Assembly: GCF_000276605.1 (NCBI RefSeq)
Contig: NZ_AKJX01000178.1
Location: 1-64,000, forward strand
DNA length: 64,000 bases
DNA from: Acidovorax sp. CF316
Lineage (GTDB): Bacteria; Pseudomonadota; Gammaproteobacteria; Burkholderiales; Burkholderiaceae_C
Direction: 5' to 3'
A model generated the notes under the pieces. The model saw only the letters and a program-made list of their open reading frames with translations. It did not search any database and had not been told where the DNA came from. Numbering within the stretch: the first letter of the stretch is position 1; each line of letters opens with the position of its first letter. Below, piece after piece: positions 40,352 through 50,462 of the stretch. Made by a program: the position numbers and the translations under genes.

Positions 40352-41791
40352 TTACGCCTGTGTGTAGGCAGTCTTCACAGCGGTGTAGAACTCTGATGCG
40401 TACCTGCCTTGCTCACGCGGTCCATAGCTAGAGCCCTTGCGACCGCCAAAAGGCACGTGGAAATCAACTCCTGCGGTGGGTAGGTTCACCATAGCCATGC
40501 CAGCCTGGACGTGCCGCTTGAAATGAGTGGCATGCTTGAGCGAAGTCGTCGCAATTCCAGCCGCCAGGCCGAAAGGCGTGTCGTTGGCTAGGCACAGCGC
40601 TTCCTCGTAATTGCGCGCTCTGAGCACACTGACCACTGGGCCGAAGACTTCCTCCCGGTTGATGCGCATCTCCGCCGTAGTGTCGACAATCAAAGCGGGG
40701 GTCATGTAGAAGCCCGGTTTCCCCGTCGGGCCCTGCGCCAACGCCTCGCCCCCGTGAGCCAACCGCCCACCTTCCTTTTGGGCGATATCAACATACTCCA
40801 AGTTTTGGCTCAGCTGATTCTGATCAACCACCGGTCCAATGTCTGTCCCAGCAGCGCGCGCGTCGTCCACCCTTAGGAACTTCAGGCGCTCGACCATCGC
40901 GGCGACGAACCGGTCATGGATGCCTTCGGTGACGATGAGGCGCGACGACGCCGTGCAGCGCTGACCGGTAGAGAAGTAGCCACTGTTGACCGCACAATTC
41001 ACGGCGAGATCCAGGTCCGCATCGTCCAGAACCACCATCGGGTTCTTGCCCCCCATCTCCAGCTGGAACTTGGCCATCCGGGCGACGCAGGCAGTCGCCA
41101 CCTTGCGACCCGTCGCGGCGGATCCCGTGAAGGAGATCGCGGTGACGCGCGCATCGTCCAGCAGTGCGGCCCCCACCTCGGAGCCCCGCCCCATCACCAG
41201 ATTGAACACGCCCGCCGGCAGGCCCGCGCGCGACAGGATCTCGGCCAGCGCCCAGGCTGAGCCCGGCACCAACTCCGCCGGCTTGAACACCACGCAATTG
41301 CCATAGGCCAGCGCTGGCGCGATCTTCCACGCCGGAATGGCGATCGGAAAATTCCAGGGCGTGATGATGCCCACCACGCCCAGCGGCTCGCGCGTGATTT
41401 CCACACCGACGCCTGGTCGCACCGAAGGCAGGGCCTCCCCGCCGGGACGCAAGGCCTCGCCGGCGTAAAACTTGAAGATATTCCCGGCGCGCACCACCTC
41501 GCCGATGGCTTCGGGCAGGGTCTTGCCCTCCTCGCGTGCCAGCAGGTCGCCGAGCTCGCTGCGGCGCCCCAGCATCTCGCTGCCTACCGCATCCAGCAGG
41601 TCGAAGCGCTGCTGCGGTGTAGAGAGGCTCCACCCTGCGAAGGCGGCCTCGGCGGCGGCGATGGCCAGCCGGGTCTGCGCGGCATCGGCCTGCGCGTACT
41701 CTCCCACCAGATCGCGGGTATCGGAGGGGTTGATGTTGCGGGAGACCTGCGGCCCCGCCAGCCAGCTGCCGTCGATGAAGTTCTTGAACAT
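40352..41791 (-). CDS. Aldehyde dehydrogenase, alpha-ketoglutaric semialdehyde dehydrogenase-like
   Basis: The predicted protein has 479 residues from ATG 41791 behind GAGG. Catalytic Glu in FQLEMGGKNPMVVLDDADLD and nucleophile Cys in STGQRCTASSRLIVTEGIHD are intact; the latter string is typical of KGSADH (2,5-dioxopentanoate dehydrogenase) proteins. A closely conserved AraC-type activator site and -10 lie at 41856-41914 upstream, shared with the other operons of the region. The enzyme is thus part of the same regulon, although the 2,5-dioxopentanoate assignment is from sequence resemblance only and another semialdehyde may be the real substrate. Confidence 0.88.
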   Translation of the reverse strand: MFKNFIDGSWLAGPQVSRNINPSDTRDLVGEYAQADAAQTRLAIAAAEAAFAGWSLSTPQQRFDLLDAVGSEMLGRRSELGDLLAREEGKTLPEAIGEVVRAGNIFKFYAGEALRPGGEALPSVRPGVGVEITREPLGVVGIITPWNFPIAIPAWKIAPALAYGNCVVFKPAELVPGSAWALAEILSRAGLPAGVFNLVMGRGSEVGAALLDDARVTAISFTGSAATGRKVATACVARMAKFQLEMGGKNPMVVLDDADLDLAVNCAVNSGYFSTGQRCTASSRLIVTEGIHDRFVAAMVERLKFLRVDDARAAGTDIGPVVDQNQLSQNLEYVDIAQKEGGRLAHGGEALAQGPTGKPGFYMTPALIVDTTAEMRINREEVFGPVVSVLRARNYEEALCLANDTPFGLAAGIATTSLKHATHFKRHVQAGMAMVNLPTAGVDFHVPFGGRKGSSYGPREQGRYASEFYTAVKTAYTQA

Positions 41792-41855
41792 TGCTTTGGT
41801 CCTCTGTGAGAGTCGGTGGACGGGCCTCGCTTGCCGCAGGCCGCAGCCACCCCTG

Positions 41856-41914
41856 AGGCTACGCAAGACGCCTTCCCAGGTCCCTGCACAGGCGGCAGAT
41901 TCGTTGGCACTTTT
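41856..41914 (-). promoter_or_regulatory. AraC-type activator site and -10, promoter of the aldehyde dehydrogenase gene
   Basis: Minus-strand site with direct-repeat half-sites beginning GTG 21 bases apart (GTGCCAACGAATCTG, then GTGCAGGGAC). The -10 TAGCCT (41856-41861) starts exactly 34 bases after CGAATCTG. It ends 64 bases before ATG 41791. Same arrangement as the two other sites in the window. Confidence 0.8.
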
Positions 41915-41938
41915 GACGCGCCGGCCGACGTCGCTCGC

Positions 41939-43597
41939 TCAGCGCCTGGCCGCGCCGTCGGCGAGCTGGAAGGCTGCGACCACGTGGCTCAGGCGCTGAG
42001 CTTGGGACTGCAGCGACTGCGCTGCCGCCGCACTCTGCTCCACCAGCGCGGCATTCTGCTGGGTGGACTGGTCCATGCCGTTCATGGCCTGTGCGACCTC
42101 GTCGATGCCCACGCTTTGCGATGCTGCAGCATGGGTGATCTCGTGGATGGCTGCCGTGACCTGGCGCACTCCGGCGACGATGCCCTCCATCTTCTGGCCC
42201 GCGTCGTGCACCAGCGCGCTTCCGGATACCACGCTGGCCACGGACGACTGGATCAGAAGCTTGATGTCTTTGGCCGCTGCGTCCGATCGGTGCGCGAGGC
42301 TGCGCACCTCGCCCGCTACCACCGCGAATCCACGACCTTGCTCCCCCGCCCGGGCCGCCTCCACGGCGGCATTGAGTGCCAGGATATTGGTCTGAAAGGC
42401 GATGCCTTCGATCAGGCCGATGATGTCGGCGATTTTGCGGGACTGCATGGCAATGTCCTGCATGCTCTGCACGGCCTGCACCACCACCTGCCCCCCCTGC
42501 TCAGCGGCAAGGGCCGCATTGCGTGCCAGGTCGTCTGCGGCGTGCGCCGACTGGGCCGACTGGCGCACCGCCCCTGACAGTTGGTCCACGGATCCCGCCG
42601 TCCTCTGCAGCTGGCTGGCCGCGTGCTCGGTGCGCTGCGAGAGGTCGTTGTTGCCCGAGGAGACATCGGTGGAAGCGTCCTGGATGGAATGGGCGGCATC
42701 CCGCACCTCGCGCACCAGTGCGCCCAGGCTGGCCTGCATGCGGGCCAGGGCATCCAGCAAGGCCCCCGTTTCGTCACGGCCACCGCGCGGGATCACAAGC
42801 GAAAGATCTCCCTGCGCCACCCGCTCGGCGACGCGGACCGCCTCCCCGATGGGTCGGGTCACGCCCCGCGCGATGCTCCAGGCAGCCAGTGCGCCGCCCA
42901 GGATTGCCAGCACCGATGCCAGCACCTGGACCGACTGGGCAAGCGCTGCCGCAGCCGATGCGTGGGCCTGACGCTCGCGCCCGGCCGTCGTGGTCGCCTT
43001 CACGATCGGATCGACAGCCTTTGCCCACTGCTCGACCCGTGCCCTCATGGTGCCAGCGAACTGGTCGATCACCGCAAGGTCAGGCTCCACATCGCCCTGG
43101 CCCCGGACCGCATCCACCCGGCTGCGGATGCTGCGCTCCAGCTCCTGCAGCACGCCCTCGGCCTGCGCAAGTCCGCCCAGGGCCCCCGCCAAGCCCGGGA
43201 TGTCCTGGCCACCGTGGGTCAGCGACATCAGCTCGCTCCTGGCCAGCTGGTACAGGCCACGCGACTGCTCGACCAGGCCTTGGTGGAAGTCGATATCCTC
43301 GCGCTGGGTCGACAGCACCAGCAGCAGGGCGTTGAGGTAGATGTCGTCGATGCTGCTGCGCATGGCGCCGGCACGGGCGGCGATCTCGGCATGGGCATGG
43401 ACCGCCGCTGCCATGTTCCGTTCCATGGCCCTCATCTGCAAAACCGCATAGGCCGTGGTGCCGGCGAACAGCGCCAGCACCAGGCCGAAGCCCAGGGCCA
43501 GCCGCATGCCGATGCCCAGCCGGCCGCCCCCTTGTGGGAGCCTTGCTGCGGCCACGGCATGTCGGAGACGAAACGATGGAAGCGGGGACGACGGCAT
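41939..43597 (-). CDS. Methyl-accepting chemotaxis protein
   Basis: The predicted protein has 552 residues from ATG 43597. Transmembrane helix 1 (about 31-54, [20 protein letters not shown]), a four-helix periplasmic sensor (about 60-235), transmembrane helix 2 (about 238-260), HAMP (about 260-312) and the signalling domain with hairpin tip [20 protein letters not shown] follow in order. It lacks a terminal CheR/CheB pentapeptide. It lies in the same minus-strand run as the lactonase-PD40-Bug genes under the AraC-type promoter at 47947-48005, so it may guide chemotaxis towards the substrate of this catabolic region. Confidence 0.9.
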   Translation of the reverse strand: MPSSPLPSFRLRHAVAAARLPQGGGRLGIGMRLALGFGLVLALFAGTTAYAVLQMRAMERNMAAAVHAHAEIAARAGAMRSSIDDIYLNALLLVLSTQREDIDFHQGLVEQSRGLYQLARSELMSLTHGGQDIPGLAGALGGLAQAEGVLQELERSIRSRVDAVRGQGDVEPDLAVIDQFAGTMRARVEQWAKAVDPIVKATTTAGRERQAHASAAAALAQSVQVLASVLAILGGALAAWSIARGVTRPIGEAVRVAERVAQGDLSLVIPRGGRDETGALLDALARMQASLGALVREVRDAAHSIQDASTDVSSGNNDLSQRTEHAASQLQRTAGSVDQLSGAVRQSAQSAHAADDLARNAALAAEQGGQVVVQAVQSMQDIAMQSRKIADIIGLIEGIAFQTNILALNAAVEAARAGEQGRGFAVVAGEVRSLAHRSDAAAKDIKLLIQSSVASVVSGSALVHDAGQKMEGIVAGVRQVTAAIHEITHAAASQSVGIDEVAQAMNGMDQSTQQNAALVEQSAAAAQSLQSQAQRLSHVVAAFQLADGAARR

Positions 43598-43638
43598 GGT
43601 GTCTCGCTGGTTGGTGGATGTTGGATGCGGGGAAAGGT

Positions 43639-44610
43639 CTACTGGCGGGGTATCCCGGCTCTGTCGATTACCGAGCGCCATTTGGCGATGTCGCTGCGCA
43701 TGCGCTGGGCCATCTGCTGCGGCGTGCTGGCTTGGGCTTCGGCCCCCAGGTCCAGCAGCGCCTTGCGCACCTGTGGCGACCCCACGGCCGTTGCAATTTC
43801 CCCGGCGAGCCGGCTCACCACCGCTTGCGGCGTACCCGCAGGGACGGAGATGCCGTTCCAGGAGGACACCTCAAACCCTGCCAGGCCGCTGTCCGCCACC
43901 GTCGGCACCCCGGGCAGGCCGGCGAAGCGGTGGGCCGAGGTCACCGCCAGGGGCTTGATCGCACCGGCCTGGATCTGGCTGAGCACGACTGGCAGCATGT
44001 CGATCGCCACATGCACGTCCCTGGCCCGGATCGCGCTGACCAAGTCAGCGGTGGTCTTGTAGGGCACGATCACTGCGTCGATGCCAGCCATGGACCGGAA
44101 CATTTCGGCCGCCAGGTTCTGCGTGCTGCCGACCCGAGCACTGCCGATGTTGAGCTTGCCCGGATGGGCCTTCGCGAAAGCAATCACATCAGTCACCGAG
44201 CGCAGGTCCGACGGCCCCGCGGCGACGAGCGCGAGATCGAACGAGGACAGGGTGGAGACATGGGTGAAGTCCGCCATCAGGTCGTAGGGCAGCTTGTGAA
44301 AGAGCGCCGAGGTGAGCGCGGTTCCGCTGCCCGCCATAAGCAGGGTGTGACCATCCGGCCGGGCATGCTTTACCAATGAAGCGGCCGCCACCGGAACGGG
44401 ACGGTTCTCGATCACCACCGGCTTGCCCAGGCCTTCGCCCATTTTTTGCGCCACAAGCCGGGCCACGATGTCACCCGCGCCGCCCGGCGCGAACGCCACG
44501 ACCAGTTGCAGGGGCTTGCTGGGATAGGACTGCGCACGGATACCACCCGTGGCAAACGCCAGGGCGACCGCGCTCCCGTAGCGCACGAAGTTTCTTTTCT
44601 GGGAGTCCAC
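43639..44610 (-). CDS. Tripartite tricarboxylate transporter receptor (Bug family)
   Basis: The predicted protein has 323 residues from GTG 44610, placed four bases after AGGAGG. The signal sequence ([20 protein letters not shown]) is followed by Bug motifs [34 protein letters not shown] and [15 protein letters not shown]. Lies between the PD40 gene (150-base gap with a small hairpin) and the chemoreceptor (41-base gap). A carboxylate-binding role is inferred; no permease genes are nearby. Confidence 0.9.
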   Translation of the reverse strand: MDSQKRNFVRYGSAVALAFATGGIRAQSYPSKPLQLVVAFAPGGAGDIVARLVAQKMGEGLGKPVVIENRPVPVAAASLVKHARPDGHTLLMAGSGTALTSALFHKLPYDLMADFTHVSTLSSFDLALVAAGPSDLRSVTDVIAFAKAHPGKLNIGSARVGSTQNLAAEMFRSMAGIDAVIVPYKTTADLVSAIRARDVHVAIDMLPVVLSQIQAGAIKPLAVTSAHRFAGLPGVPTVADSGLAGFEVSSWNGISVPAGTPQAVVSRLAGEIATAVGSPQVRKALLDLGAEAQASTPQQMAQRMRSDIAKWRSVIDRAGIPRQ

Positions 44611-44760
44611 GGTACCTCCTCCCGCCGCAGCGGGACATCCGTGATGCACATGAATGGGACCGGCGCAAGCCGGTGGGGATGCAGGCGCTCAGGCCCCCAC
44701 CGCCACGCCCACCAGGATTCGTGGCGGCCGGGGAGCTGCGCTGCGCGCTGCCTGGGCCGA

Positions 44761-46674
44761 TCAGCGCGCGCCGGGTGGCGCGTACTGCGGCGTCGAGTCT
44801 TCCCAGATGCTGTCAGTGATCTGGCGCTTGCCACTGCCGTCGGCGTTCATCACAAACACCTGGCCGTAGGGCTGGAAGGTCTGGTCATAGTGGCAGGCCT
44901 CGTCGCGGTATCCGGCCTGGCCACTGTTGTAGAGAATCTGCTTGCCGTCTGCTGTCCACACGGGGTGGCCATCGCTGGCCGGGTGGTCGGTCAGGCGGCG
45001 CAGGTCGCTGCCATCGGGGCGCACCGTGTACAGGTCGAAATTCGACCAGATGCTGTCGGGGTTGCGCACCCCCCGGTTGAACAGGATGCGGCTGCCATCA
45101 GGCGACCAGATCGGCATGTTGTCATAGCCCCGGGTGATGTGCCGGATCTGGCGTGTCTCCAGGTTCAGCACGGCCAGCCCTCCCAGCGACGCGCTGCTGG
45201 GATCCTGGTTGGCGATGCGAAAGACCACTTCCTTCCCGTCGGCGGAATAGCTGGGAAAGCCCGCATTGAAGACGCTGTCGTCCGTCAGTTGTTCCAGGCC
45301 GGAGCCATCGCGTTTGACGCGCATCAGCTTGGCACGACCCTTTCCACGCTGCGTGAACCACTCGCCGACGCCGAAGACGATCCACTCCCCGTCCGGCGAC
45401 CACACGGGGAAGAAGGCTCCCGCCAGGCCCCGTTTGACCAGCGTCAAGTCCAGGCCGCTCTGCTTGGTGACGTCGTAGACACGGCGACGCTCGCTGCCAT
45501 CGGCACGCATCACATCCACCGAACCATCTTCATGCTTGGCCGTCAGCACCATCCAGCCATCCTTGGAAAAGGCAGGCCAGACGTCGGTGTAGCGGTACTC
45601 ACGGCCAGCCTCCCAGCTGTACAGCGCCTGGTTCTGCTTCCAGCCGCGCCACGTGAATTTCTCGTAGACCACCCGCTTGCCGTCCGGCGACCAGGCGGGC
45701 GTGCGCAGGCCGGCGATCTTGACCATGGCCTTGCCCGCTGCCGTGGAATAGAGCCCATCCTCGGGCCCGCCCTTGCGGCGGTAGACGATCTCGTCGCTGC
45801 CCAGGTACTGGGGGCTGATCTTGAAGCCCGGGCCGCTGGTGTGCTCGGTGCGTTCGCCACTGGCCACGTCTACAGAAACGATCTGCGAGTCGATCTTCAG
45901 CAGCAAGTCCGGGCGCAGGACCCAGTAGGTGTACTCGGCCTGGGTCTCATAGAACACGATGCGCTTGCCATCGGCCGACCACTTGGGCGACCCCTGGCAG
46001 TAGTCCTTGCGGCTGCTGATCTTGCGGAATCCGGTGCCGTCGGCGCGAATCACGTAGATGCTGAGCTCCTGTGTGTGCTCCCAGCCCGCGCCGTTGTGGT
46101 GGCCCTTCCACTCGGTGTCGCGGTCGGAGGAAAAGGCCAGCCACTGGCCGTCGGGTGACCAGCTGGGGCGGAAGAAACCGTTGGGCGAATCGGCCCGTCC
46201 CTGGATGCCCTTCACGCCAGTGAGGTTCTTCAGCGTGCGGATCTTGAGGTCCAGCATCCAGATGTTGGCAAGCATGCCGTCGCGCGTGCTGACGAAGGCG
46301 ACCTTGCTGGCATCGGGCGAGAGGGCTGCCGCATCTTCCACGATGGAGCCATCCGTCAGGCGCTCCACCTGCGTGCCGTCGGTCCGAGCGCGGTAGAGAT
46401 TGGAGTTGCCCAGGCCATCGCGCTCGGATGTGAAGACGATCCATTGGCCGTCGGCCGAGAACGAGGCGTTGTAATCCAGGGTGCCGCTGTCGATCAGCTT
46501 GCGCTCATTGGATCCATCGGCGTTCGCGATGAAGATCTGCGAGGCCGAAGGTCCGATGCGATTGAGGAGCAGCGGCCCCTTGGCAGGCTCTGCCGCCACT
46601 GCGGCCCACGGTTGCTGCCCAAAGGCCATGAGGCTGGCCGAAGCGGCGCCGCCCAGAAATTTTCTACGATCCAC
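44761..46674 (-). CDS. Exported PD40/TolB-like beta-propeller protein
   Basis: The predicted protein has 637 residues from ATG 46674. A Tat leader (MDRRKFLGGAASASLMAFGQ) is followed by at least nine WD40-like PD40 repeats of the form DGSxxRKLTD...WSPDGxxIVFxSxRDG (for example RPSWSPDGQWLAFSSDRDTE, PAWSPDGKRVVYEKFTW). The TolB-like fold usually binds protein partners, ligands or, in some members, acts as a hydrolase. No catalytic signature stands out. The gene is 51 bases after the lactonase-like gene under the shared AraC-type promoter. Confidence 0.85.
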   Translation of the reverse strand: MDRRKFLGGAASASLMAFGQQPWAAVAAEPAKGPLLLNRIGPSASQIFIANADGSNERKLIDSGTLDYNASFSADGQWIVFTSERDGLGNSNLYRARTDGTQVERLTDGSIVEDAAALSPDASKVAFVSTRDGMLANIWMLDLKIRTLKNLTGVKGIQGRADSPNGFFRPSWSPDGQWLAFSSDRDTEWKGHHNGAGWEHTQELSIYVIRADGTGFRKISSRKDYCQGSPKWSADGKRIVFYETQAEYTYWVLRPDLLLKIDSQIVSVDVASGERTEHTSGPGFKISPQYLGSDEIVYRRKGGPEDGLYSTAAGKAMVKIAGLRTPAWSPDGKRVVYEKFTWRGWKQNQALYSWEAGREYRYTDVWPAFSKDGWMVLTAKHEDGSVDVMRADGSERRRVYDVTKQSGLDLTLVKRGLAGAFFPVWSPDGEWIVFGVGEWFTQRGKGRAKLMRVKRDGSGLEQLTDDSVFNAGFPSYSADGKEVVFRIANQDPSSASLGGLAVLNLETRQIRHITRGYDNMPIWSPDGSRILFNRGVRNPDSIWSNFDLYTVRPDGSDLRRLTDHPASDGHPVWTADGKQILYNSGQAGYRDEACHYDQTFQPYGQVFVMNADGSGKRQITDSIWEDSTPQYAPPGAR

Positions 46675-46725
46675 GGTTCTTTGTCTCCTGCCAGGCTAGG
46701 TTCGGCTGCACAGCAAGGTGCAACC

Positions 46726-47883
46726 TCAGTTCACGAACAAGACGCTCACGGGCGCTGGCGATTCCAGCGCCACGCCGGTATCGGACAAACGCCCCGAGGC
46801 CGCATCGATGCGCATCAGGCTCACGCGATTGCTGCGGTAGTTGGCCACCAGCATCCATTGGCCGGATGGATGAATATCGAAGGCCCACGGGGCTTCGCCC
46901 CCGCTGGGCAGGCGCTGCACGGGCGTGAGCTCGCCAGAGCCGGCATCCACCCGATAGACGAGCAGCTGGCTCTCGCCCCGGTTGCCCACGTAGAGAAAAC
47001 GGCCATCAGGGCTCAGCGCCAGTTCGGAAGCGCTGCGCGTGCCAGCAAATTCCGCACTGGACAAGGCCAGGGTCTGTACGGGCGCCAAACGGCCGGACGA
47101 AGCGTCCCAGCGCAATGCGGTGATCTCAGCCGTCAACTCGCTCAGCACGTAGACGATGCGCCCCGTTGTGCTGAAAACAGCCCGGCGCGGTCCGCTTCCG
47201 GCAGCCGCCTGGAAGGAACGGGGAGCGGCCGCATCGTCGGGCGCCAACACCCGGGTCGAGCGCTCGAAGCCGTAGACGAACACGCGGTCCGCCCCCATGT
47301 CCGCGACCAGGGCGTGACGTCCCGCCGGGTCGATCGCTACGCCATGGGCATGGGGACTGGCTTGGCGGCGGTGCGGCCCCGAACCCGTGGCCTTGATGGT
47401 GCTGACCAAGGCACCTGGCTTGCCATCGGGCAAAAGTGCGATGCTGGAAACCGTACCTGCTGCGAAATTCGCGGCCAGAAGGGTCATGGACGGGGCATCC
47501 AGCCACAGATGCGTGGTACCGGCCCCACCCGCAGCCCCTTCGCCCAACAAGGAGAGTCCCCCGGTGCGGCCGTCCACCGTATAGGCAAGCACACGTCCCT
47601 CGCCCTCTGCCCCCTCTGCCGCCGCGTACAGCACGGGCAGGCGCGGGTGCTTGAGCAGCCACCTGGACTTGCGGGCATCCGCGGGTCGCCCCAGCGGCGC
47701 GAGCGTCCCCGCACAGGCGTCAAAGCGGACCGCCCGGATCCCCACCCCATCCGTCCCCAGGTAGGCCAGTTCGGACGCATTGCAGGGCACCGCTGCAGCG
47801 GCGTTGGCCGCGCCCCAGCACCACAGCAGCGCGAGGCCCAGGCCGCGCCAGGCCGATCCCGATCGTGTGAAATGCCCCAACAT
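46726..47883 (-). CDS. Exported beta-propeller lactonase-family protein
   Basis: The predicted protein has 385 residues from ATG 47883, ten bases after AGGAGA; a GTG at 47904 is an alternative. The leader LGLALLWCWGAANAAAA predicts export. Repeated blades follow the lactonase/YbhE pattern (HPRLPVLYAAAEGAEGEGRV, HAHGVAIDPAGRHALVADMG, SELALSPDGRFLYVGNRGES), including a conserved HAHG. This PF10282-type fold includes 6-phosphogluconolactonase and muconate-cyclase enzymes. It is the first gene after the AraC-type promoter at 47947-48005, hence part of the ring-cleavage regulon. Confidence 0.83.
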   Translation of the reverse strand: MLGHFTRSGSAWRGLGLALLWCWGAANAAAAVPCNASELAYLGTDGVGIRAVRFDACAGTLAPLGRPADARKSRWLLKHPRLPVLYAAAEGAEGEGRVLAYTVDGRTGGLSLLGEGAAGGAGTTHLWLDAPSMTLLAANFAAGTVSSIALLPDGKPGALVSTIKATGSGPHRRQASPHAHGVAIDPAGRHALVADMGADRVFVYGFERSTRVLAPDDAAAPRSFQAAAGSGPRRAVFSTTGRIVYVLSELTAEITALRWDASSGRLAPVQTLALSSAEFAGTRSASELALSPDGRFLYVGNRGESQLLVYRVDAGSGELTPVQRLPSGGEAPWAFDIHPSGQWMLVANYRSNRVSLMRIDAASGRLSDTGVALESPAPVSVLFVN

Positions 47884-47946
47884 GGCCAGCAGGTCTCCTG
47901 TCACTTGTTATGCCCGCCGCACCACATGGCTCCCGACGGTATCTCA

Positions 47947-48005
47947 AGGATAGGGGAGGACCTGCCGCGGGTATCTACACGAAAGGCAGATTCGCTGGCA
48001 CTTTT
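47947..48005 (-). promoter_or_regulatory. AraC-type activator site and -10, promoter of the lactonase operon
   Basis: Half-sites GTGCCAGCGAATCTG and GTGTAGATAC begin 21 bases apart on the minus strand. The -10 TATCCT (47947-47952) starts 34 bases after CGAATCTG. The ATG at 47883 is 64 bases downstream of the -10. Near-identical to the site at 41856-41914 (16 of 19 bases of the core match or better). Confidence 0.82.
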
Positions 48006-48016
48006 CATGCCCTCGG

Positions 48017-48034
48017 GCTTGACGCGGGTCAAGC
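48017..48034. terminator. Hairpin after the AraC gene
   Basis: GCTTGAC-GCGG-GTCAAGC, perfect seven-base arms, lies 73 bases beyond the araC-like stop and directly before the lactonase promoter. No T-tract follows on the minus strand, so it may be a weak terminator or a boundary element. Confidence 0.35.
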
Positions 48035-48106
48035 ATCCGCCCCTTGCAGGCATGCCCCGCGAGTGGGGGAAGGCCATGGCGCCGAGGGTGGTGGCCCTCC
48101 AGCAAG

Positions 48107-49030
48107 CTACATAGCGGGTTGGGTCTGCTCGCGTGCGGCAGTGCGGAACTGGCTGGGAGACTGTCCCACTTCCTTGCGGAAGAAGCGCGTGAAGTACGCA
48201 GTGTCCATGAAGCCCAGCCCATAGGCGATCTGCTCGATCGACATGTCGCCAAAGATCAGGTTGCGCTTGGCCTCGGTGATCAAACGGGCATGGATCAGCT
48301 TGGTGGGACTCAGGCCCGTGGCGGCGACACAGGCCGCACGCAGCTGCGTGGGCGACACCGCCATCTTCGAGGCATAGGTCTGCAGGCGCAGGTTTTCCCG
48401 GTAGTGCTGGTGGACGAGCTCACGGAAGCGGTTGGTCAGGCGGATCGCATTGCGCGTGGCGCCTTCCTTGTCGAGTTGGTCCAGCCGGGTGCTGCGCACC
48501 AGCATCAGCAGCAGCGAGGTCAGCAGGGCCTCCGTCCCCACGACATGACCCAGCGCCATGGATCGGATTTCGTGTTCCAGCCGGCTGACCAGGCCATGGA
48601 CGTCTTCTGGCGCCTCGGGGTTGTGGGTGAGCGGAATCACGCGCGGTTCCGTCCACAGCTGTATGAACTCGGGCAGCTTGGCATTGACCTGGTTCAGGTA
48701 GGTTTCCTCGATGGTCACCACCCAGCGGTCCACATCAATCTCGTACTCCAGGCCGTGCACGCATTCGTTGGGCAGCAGCAGTGCGCACGGGCCTTCGAAA
48801 GGCACACTGCTGCCTTCGAGGTTCATGACGCCGCGCCCGATGCGGACAAAGATCACCTGACCGTAGGCGGGATGGGAGTGGGGGGCCGTACGACGGCGCC
48901 CGCCTTCCGTGACATGGCCGACGTTCACGAACCAGGACTGCGGCTTCTCTGGGCTTTCGACGTACAGGCGCACCTTCGGCACCGGTTCCGGCACGTTCGG
49001 TGGGTACCAATCACGTTGGGACTTGGTCAT
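48107..49030 (-). CDS. AraC/XylS-family transcriptional activator
   Basis: The predicted protein has 307 residues. The N-terminal cupin-like effector domain includes APHSHPAYGQVIFVRIGRGV and FEGPCALLLPNECVHGLEYE. The C-terminal double helix-turn-helix (about 200-300) reads LRLQTYASKMAVSPTQLRAA, HARLITEAKRNLIFGDMSIE and IAYGLGFMDTAYFTRFFRKE, the AraC signature. It lies between the ring-cleavage operon and the lactonase operon. All three promoters of the region carry matched sites with AraC-type direct repeats, so this protein is the probable activator. Its own upstream region lacks the site. Confidence 0.9.
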   Translation of the reverse strand: MTKSQRDWYPPNVPEPVPKVRLYVESPEKPQSWFVNVGHVTEGGRRRTAPHSHPAYGQVIFVRIGRGVMNLEGSSVPFEGPCALLLPNECVHGLEYEIDVDRWVVTIEETYLNQVNAKLPEFIQLWTEPRVIPLTHNPEAPEDVHGLVSRLEHEIRSMALGHVVGTEALLTSLLLMLVRSTRLDQLDKEGATRNAIRLTNRFRELVHQHYRENLRLQTYASKMAVSPTQLRAACVAATGLSPTKLIHARLITEAKRNLIFGDMSIEQIAYGLGFMDTAYFTRFFRKEVGQSPSQFRTAAREQTQPAM

Positions 49031-49261
49031 CGAGAGCTGCTCATTGGATGGAATGCGCCGGGCCTACGGCAACAGGACAAACCGCTCAGGCCCTCAGGCC
49101 ACGTGGCCCAGCACCGCAAGCGGGCTGCATGGCAGGGTGTTGGAGAAGAACGCAGAAGACGCCGCGCATAGCAATGGTGCACGCGTTGTAAAGATGCTCG
49201 GCCAGGGCTGCCCCCCTGGCAAGCGGGTAATCCCGGGCGACAGCCACCCGGGAGCCTCTTC

Positions 49262-50398
49262 TCAGTAGCGCAGGCGTCCCTTGGCATCGATCACCGCAAT
49301 GTTGACGAACTGGCTGCCGGCATTGCCCTTGCCAAAATTGAGCCGATAGCCATCCACCGCGATTTCCCCCATGGTCTGCAAGGCCTTGGCCAAGGCGCCG
49401 GGCGTGATGTCACCACGGATGCGGCGCAGCCCCTCGACCGCAACGCGCGTCGAGACATAGCCTTCGAACTGGGCCGGCGTATATGCATCCAGCTCCGGGA
49501 AGGCGGCCTTCATCGCCGCCTGAAATTCGCGCACGCCCGTTTTGCTGTTCGGATCGGGGTAGATCTGCACGATGCCGACGCCGCGGGCCGCCTCGTGCCC
49601 CGCGGTCCGGATCAGAAACTCCGGCGACATGTCGGCCGCCAGGAAGATGGTCTGGCCCACGCCGGCTTTACGCAACTGCGCTACGGACGACGCGGCGAAC
49701 GGCGGAGCACCCAGCACCAATACGCCGTCTGCGCCGAGTCCGAAAGTCTCCCGCGCTCCACTGGCCAGATTTTCCGAGGCCACGGCAACGCCTTTGACCT
49801 CTATGCCGCCGATCCGCGCCGCTTCTCGGACAACGTCTTCCAGCCCGGCAACCCCCACGGGGTTGTTCTGGTACAGCACTGCCAGCTTGCGCATGCTCAA
49901 AGCGCGTGCATGCAAGACGATCTTGCTCAACTTCTGCAGGTCACTTGCACGCACATGGAACAGCCTGGCATGCCCAGGATTGCGAAAGGCATCCGACCCA
50001 GGTACGACATTCATGACCACGAGGTCGTACCTGTCGAGCAACTTGTCACCCAGCATCTTCTGAACCGCCCCCGACCCCCAGGGCGAGATCAGAGCCACGG
50101 GCTTGCGCTGCATGGCGGTATCGAACTGGTCCGCAAAGACCGCCGGAGACAGCGTGTCATCCAGTTCAAACCAGGCAATCCTGCGCCCAGCCACCCCGCC
50201 AGAACGGTTGACATGGGCCACTGCGGCCCTTGCGCCCTGGCTGATCTGCCGGGCATCCGGCACGGGAACGCCCGTGAACGGCCCGATCTGAGCCAGCACA
50301 ATGTCCTGGGCCAGGGCGGGGGTTCCCAGCACCACCCATGCCATCAGGCACCGTTCCAACCACCTGACGATGGGGCCAGGCCCCGCGGGATTGTTCAT
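49262..50398 (-). CDS. LivK-like periplasmic binding protein
   Basis: The predicted protein has 378 residues. Signal peptide MAWVVLGTPALAQ precedes DIVLAQIGPFTGVPVPDARQ, and the type I binding fold follows (LDRYDLVVMNVVPGSDAFRN, PVGVAGLEDVVREAARIGGI). No matching Liv permease or ATPase genes lie beside it, so it either works with a transporter elsewhere or senses an aromatic ligand. It is the last gene of the long catabolic operon (64 bases after the second Pht5-like gene). Confidence 0.85.
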   Translation of the reverse strand: MNNPAGPGPIVRWLERCLMAWVVLGTPALAQDIVLAQIGPFTGVPVPDARQISQGARAAVAHVNRSGGVAGRRIAWFELDDTLSPAVFADQFDTAMQRKPVALISPWGSGAVQKMLGDKLLDRYDLVVMNVVPGSDAFRNPGHARLFHVRASDLQKLSKIVLHARALSMRKLAVLYQNNPVGVAGLEDVVREAARIGGIEVKGVAVASENLASGARETFGLGADGVLVLGAPPFAASSVAQLRKAGVGQTIFLAADMSPEFLIRTAGHEAARGVGIVQIYPDPNSKTGVREFQAAMKAAFPELDAYTPAQFEGYVSTRVAVEGLRRIRGDITPGALAKALQTMGEIAVDGYRLNFGKGNAGSQFVNIAVIDAKGRLRY

Positions 50399-50462
50399 GG
50401 CATCTCCACGGCCTGGTGCCGCTGGTTATCGGGCAATCACAGTCTGGGCGAGCGGACTTGCA

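Noticed and set aside
44446-48114. Two long plus-strand frames (about 570 and 556 codons)
   Set aside because: Opposite the PD40 and lactonase genes, whose repeats are unmistakable.
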